DNA from: G963662605 sp963667005
GTDB taxonomy: Bacteria > Bacteroidota > Ignavibacteria > Ignavibacteriales > Ignavibacteriaceae
DNA length: 64,000 bases
NCBI GenBank assembly: GCA_963667005.1
Contig: OY762937.1
Span: forward strand, 1,426,001-1,490,000
Direction: 5' to 3'
The translations under genes and the position numbers were made by a program. Below are positions 61,163 to 64,000 of the stretch, piece by piece (position 1 is the first letter of the stretch; each line of letters starts with the position of its first letter). The notes beneath the pieces are model-generated. The model was not told the origin of the DNA. It was given only the letters and a program-made list of their open reading frames with translations, and ran no database searches.

Positions 61163-62095
61163 TCAGCCTAATACGGCGGTAAGCTTAACAACCTTACCGC
61201 CTTTTTTTATAAACTTATCCAGATAAGGGAATAGCAGAGGGTAATTGCGATAATCTACAACCAGGATAATGGTTCGTTGGTTGTCCTGATGCCGGAATAA
61301 AATGTTTGCGACCGCTTCCTGAAATACTCTATCATCATTTTGATAAGGTACATTAAAGAGGCCCCGGTCGGTCATTACCTTTTTATCTTTGAGAGCTGAT
61401 TTCACCACTTGAAATTTGGGTGAATGAAAAAACTTGCTTTGTGTGTTTACGTAGAATGCGAAAATTCCCGGAATGTCCGAATTTATTGCGCCGAGTGATT
61501 GTTGCAGCCGCTTGCTGGAAAATTCATCAAGGAGTTTATACTCCTGGTCGGGAATCTGATCCGATAATTCAATAATGCATTCATTATCGCCGGAGCGGAG
61601 AAGGGACACGATTTGACGGTTTTCTTTTGAAGGAAGAATGATGAACGCTGTCTCTTCGATATCCGCGCAGAATTTCTTTTTCGTGCTCAAGGAAGCTTCG
61701 TCTAGTCCCTGAATAATAACCGAAACTTTGCTGTTGCTCCGAATAGCTGTCTTGTTAATCGTAACATCGACGTGAAAAAGGATTTGATCATCGTTTGAAA
61801 TTAGCTCAATGTCAGTATCACCGTTAATTTTAGCTTCATGTGCCACGACTTCAATCCCATAGCCTGCCAAGCGGGTTTGCAAATCGTGTAGGATCAATGG
61901 TACCGGAAGATCGCCAGTCAACGTAACTGTAAACTTATGCGGGATAAGTGATTTTTTTGTGCGAGCCTGTTTTAACGATGTGTCAGGGACGGAAAACTCT
62001 TTAAGTGCAGAAGCAAACACGCTGTCAACGTTCAATCCGTGAGCATCTTTATACCCGAGCGAGAATATAGAATGCCCCGTCTTTGGTTTGACCAT
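61163..62095 (-). CDS. Divergent polysaccharide deacetylase (DUF610)-like protein, probably inactive
   Basis: The fold can be followed against the DUF610/YibQ family by order of segments: VSVIIQGLDEA where IIIDDLG is expected, AFIILPSKENRQI for FAILPG, IIELSDQI for LLHLPME, and DIPGIFAFYVNTQS where VNNHMGS is expected. The catalytic Asp and His residues are thus missing. From the ATG at 62095 it has 310 residues and no anchor. But the frame is open back to about 62188 and would encode a basic stretch and a transmembrane helix (VTVIIILLTVALILAAV). No ATG, GTG or TTG exists there; an ATC at 62179 follows AGAGG by six bases. It ends a minus-strand operon after the crotonase gene. Confidence 0.65.
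   Translation of the reverse strand: MVKPKTGHSIFSLGYKDAHGLNVDSVFASALKEFSVPDTSLKQARTKKSLIPHKFTVTLTGDLPVPLILHDLQTRLAGYGIEVVAHEAKINGDTDIELISNDDQILFHVDVTINKTAIRSNSKVSVIIQGLDEASLSTKKKFCADIEETAFIILPSKENRQIVSLLRSGDNECIIELSDQIPDQEYKLLDEFSSKRLQQSLGAINSDIPGIFAFYVNTQSKFFHSPKFQVVKSALKDKKVMTDRGLFNVPYQNDDRVFQEAVANILFRHQDNQRTIILVVDYRNYPLLFPYLDKFIKKGGKVVKLTAVLG
61173..61208 (+). terminator. Terminator of the M16 pair, inside the convergent gene
   Basis: A perfect 9-bp stem GGCGGTAAG / CTTACCGCC (61175-61183, 61193-61201) followed by seven T on the plus strand, 23 bases after the M16 partner stop. It overlaps the last codons of the minus-strand gene ending at 61163. Confidence 0.85.
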
Positions 62096-62188
62096 AATAT
62101 TGACCGCTGCCAGAATAAGTGCAACGGTTAAGAGAATAATGATGACAGTTACCCGACGGCGTACTGAAAGTTTTTCGATGACAGACCT

Positions 62189-62974
62189 CTATCTATGAGT
62201 AAAGTGAGGCGGGCGCTTTTCCAAAAACGCGCTCGTTCCTTCTTGAAAATCCTGAGTATTGACGCACTGTGAAAATAAATCTGCTTCCAGCCGGAGCCCG
62301 TCTGGTAATTTCATATTTGCCGACTCACGAATAGCACGCATAAGCAGGTTAACAGCCTTACCCGGTTTGGATGCAATTTTGGCAGCAAGTTCTTTAGCCG
62401 CCGGAATTAACTCATTAAGCGGAAGTACCTGATTGAGTAATCCGAACTCATATGCTTTGGATGCCGGAAATTTTTCCCCGGTGAGAAGAAATTCCGTCGC
62501 GATAATTTTAGGAACGAGTTTAACTAATCTCTGCGTACCGCCGAATCCGGGGATGAGTCCGAGATCTATTTCAGGCTGACCGAATACCGCGTTATCAGAA
62601 GCGAGTCTAATGTGGCATGCCCATGCCAATTCAGCGCCGCCGCCTAATGCAAATCCGTTTATAGCTGCAATAACAGGTTTTCTAAAATCTTCAATTCTGC
62701 CAAAAACCCGCTGACCGAGTTCGGCATATTCTTCTGCTTTCGGTACGGTTAAATTATGGAGCTCTGAAATATCCGCACCGGCAACAAAGGCTTTACTGCC
62801 TGTACCTGTAATAACGAGGCAGCGGATATCATCATCATGCTCAATATCGCGCAATGCTTCGCTCATTTCCTGCAAGCACAAGATATTCAGCGCGTTCAGC
62901 TTTTCCGGACGGTTGATGGATAGAATCGCAATGTTGTTTTCAATTTCTACGCGGATGGATTGATACTGGCTCAT
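62189..62974 (-). CDS. Enoyl-CoA hydratase / isomerase (crotonase family)
   Basis: A 261-residue crotonase. The oxyanion-hole segments AFVAGADISEL and NGFALGGGAEL are present, as are both acid/base glutamates: one in GGGAELAWACH and one in FGQPEIDLGLIPGFGGTQRL. So it should hydrate enoyl-CoA thioesters in beta-oxidation or a related pathway. The start has AAAGGAGCTACC upstream. It lies 10 bases after the outer-membrane-protein gene and almost touches the deacetylase-like gene downstream, so it is the middle gene of a three-gene operon whose partners are not metabolic. Confidence 0.93.
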   Translation of the reverse strand: MSQYQSIRVEIENNIAILSINRPEKLNALNILCLQEMSEALRDIEHDDDIRCLVITGTGSKAFVAGADISELHNLTVPKAEEYAELGQRVFGRIEDFRKPVIAAINGFALGGGAELAWACHIRLASDNAVFGQPEIDLGLIPGFGGTQRLVKLVPKIIATEFLLTGEKFPASKAYEFGLLNQVLPLNELIPAAKELAAKIASKPGKAVNLLMRAIRESANMKLPDGLRLEADLFSQCVNTQDFQEGTSAFLEKRPPHFTHR

Positions 62975-62984
62975 GGTAGCTCCT

Positions 62985-63575
62985 TTATAAAGATATATAT
63001 AACGGTAATCGCAGCCTCATATCCACTGACAAGAATTGGTGTTCCGGATAATAATGGTATGATGCCATGATTTCTGCAAGAAACATCGAAACGCCCACCC
63101 CAACCTCATAGCCGAACTTTGTGCCGTCTTCATTATAACTTGGAATGCCGGAAGATAACTTATATTGGTGTAGTGTCTGGTATATCGCCAAATTACCGCC
63201 TACCTCAATGCATGGCATGATTATAACAAAGTTTTCCAATATCGGAGCAAAATAGTATCGCGCTCCGAGAGTGAACGGAACAAAATTAGTTGAGTAATGT
63301 GTATAGTCGGAAGATTGATAAAAATCTTGTGAGCCGGGAAATTGTTCATAGCCTACTTTTCCAAAGAGGAAAAAAGGCAGATACTCATTGTCGGTGTAAT
63401 CAAGGGAGAGGTTAAAACCTATTCCCATATTGCTTCTGTCTGAAAATACACCAATGGGCACACGTGGACCGGCATTGAAGGAGACAAACATTCCTCGTGC
63501 TTTATCCGACTGAGGCTGTGCTGGGTAAATATATGCACAACTAAAAACTATAAGAAAGAGTATTTTTTTATACAA
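62985..63575 (-). CDS. Small outer-membrane beta-barrel protein
   Basis: A 196-residue exported protein. It starts at a TTG at 63575, giving the signal peptide KKILFLIVFSCAYIYPAQPQ. The mature part has amphipathic strands with aromatic belts (GMFVSFNAGPRVPIG, FNLSLDYTDNEYLPFFLFGKVGYEQF, FTLGARYYFAP, FGYEVGVGVSMFLAE) and ends in LRLPLYISL, as eight-stranded OmpA- or OmpX-like barrels do. No function known. It is the first gene of the operon with the crotonase (10-base gap). Confidence 0.75.
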   Translation of the reverse strand: MYKKILFLIVFSCAYIYPAQPQSDKARGMFVSFNAGPRVPIGVFSDRSNMGIGFNLSLDYTDNEYLPFFLFGKVGYEQFPGSQDFYQSSDYTHYSTNFVPFTLGARYYFAPILENFVIIMPCIEVGGNLAIYQTLHQYKLSSGIPSYNEDGTKFGYEVGVGVSMFLAEIMASYHYYPEHQFLSVDMRLRLPLYISL

Positions 63576-63781
63576 AACGTACCAAAATTATCAACTTAAA
63601 CTACAAAATTTATCGAACTTGGAAAAACTGCCCAAAATACTATCAATAATACATATAACTTACTATCTTTCGAGTGTAATAAACAAAGTTTTCCAATAAG
63701 ATGTTCAATTTCGGGGCGGGAAATTGGACCGTAATTTGAAATGACGATTTAAGTACGGAAATGTGTCCCGGCGCATAACAT

Positions 63782-64000
63782 ATGAGTTCTAAAAACCGCT
63801 TAATAATATTAGTAACATGTATAACCATCGGCTTTCTTGCCATATGTGGTTATATAGCTTATAAAACACTTATCCAGTCGCTTCCTGTTTACGACGGAGA
63901 AATCCAATCCTCCGGAGTTCATGCACAAGTAGAAATTTATCGCGATTCTCTTGCTATTCCATATATATTGGCAAAAAGTGAAGAAGACGCATCCTACGCG
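63782..64000 (+). CDS. Penicillin acylase family protein, N-terminal end (partial)
   Basis: The frame from the ATG at 63782 stays open to the window end (73 codons). Residues 6-28 are a hydrophobic signal or anchor segment (LIILVTCITIGFLAICGYIAY, shown by its parts). The following LPVYDGEI, then VHAQVEIYRDSLAIPYILAKSEEDASYA match the start of penicillin amidase / acyl-homoserine-lactone acylase proteins, which are Ntn-hydrolases that cut amide bonds in the periplasm. The catalytic Ser and the rest of the protein lie beyond the window. No strong ribosome binding site is seen before the ATG. Confidence 0.8.
   Translation, partial: MSSKNRLIILVTCITIGFLAICGYIAYKTLIQSLPVYDGEIQSSGVHAQVEIYRDSLAIPYILAKSEEDASYA

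Noticed and set aside
1..64000. tRNA, rRNA or tmRNA genes
   Set aside because: I looked through the gaps and saw no cloverleaf with a GTTCGAATC-type arm and no rRNA motifs; a covariance search would be needed to exclude them fully.

Overview
The window looks like a chromosomal segment from a member of the Bacteroidota/Chlorobiota group, most likely the class Ignavibacteria. Four loci encode type IX secretion (T9SS) C-terminal sorting domains with the NYPNPFNPST motif typical of that lineage. IspG is the long form with an internal insert that is found in Bacteroidetes, Chlorobi and plants. Start codons ATG, TTG and GTG are all used, many with clear AAGGAG-type sites. This assignment is from memory of family traits, not from a search.

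Layout. 1-4128: the 3' end of secF, a TPR protein, a two-FN3 lipoprotein and a dipeptidyl peptidase III. 4129-4713: a repeat-rich gap. 4714-7338 (minus): a DUF1232-Nudix-recN operon. 7487-13357 (minus): a T9SS protein, a propeller-like lipoprotein and a phosphomannomutase. 13780-18148 (plus): a zinc-ribbon gene with a start problem, ispG, a Nif3-like protein and a COG1579 zinc-ribbon protein. 18259-22079 (minus): a secreted GH13 amylase and an S1/P1 nuclease. 22559-25082 (plus): a frameshifted T9SS protein whose polysaccharide-deacetylase-like halves are in swapped order.

25325-30240 is a compact signalling cluster: PAS histidine kinase, NtrC-type sigma-54 activator, STAS protein and a double-receiver PP2C phosphatase. 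30463-33205 is a vitamin B12 block: cobalamin riboswitch, btuB and a small DUF6580-like membrane protein. 33815-37280 holds an outer-membrane-barrel/SppA fusion, a lone receiver and a ferredoxin. 37648-41487 encodes a large T9SS protein with an N-terminal thioester domain. 41583-44277 holds a cupin, a DUF134 regulator with a NifX-like partner, and an esterase. 44616-50754 is a TetR-RND-TolC efflux operon with matching operator candidates in front of tetR and of the adaptor gene. 50979-51900 is a small islet of different codon use. 51904-56916: a periplasmic amylase, gatB, lepB and an unknown exported protein. 57312-64000: an acyltransferase, an active/inactive M16 protease pair, a minus-strand operon (outer-membrane protein, crotonase, degenerate divergent deacetylase), and the 5' end of a penicillin-acylase-family gene.

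The gaps carry at least five families of short dyad or REP-like repeats, several in two or three copies. I saw no transposase, CRISPR array, tRNA or rRNA. The items most worth checking are the permuted deacetylase, the thioester domain in a T9SS protein, the barrel-SppA fusion, the sigma-54/STAS signalling cluster, and the divergent deacetylase gene whose membrane anchor seems to start at a non-standard codon.
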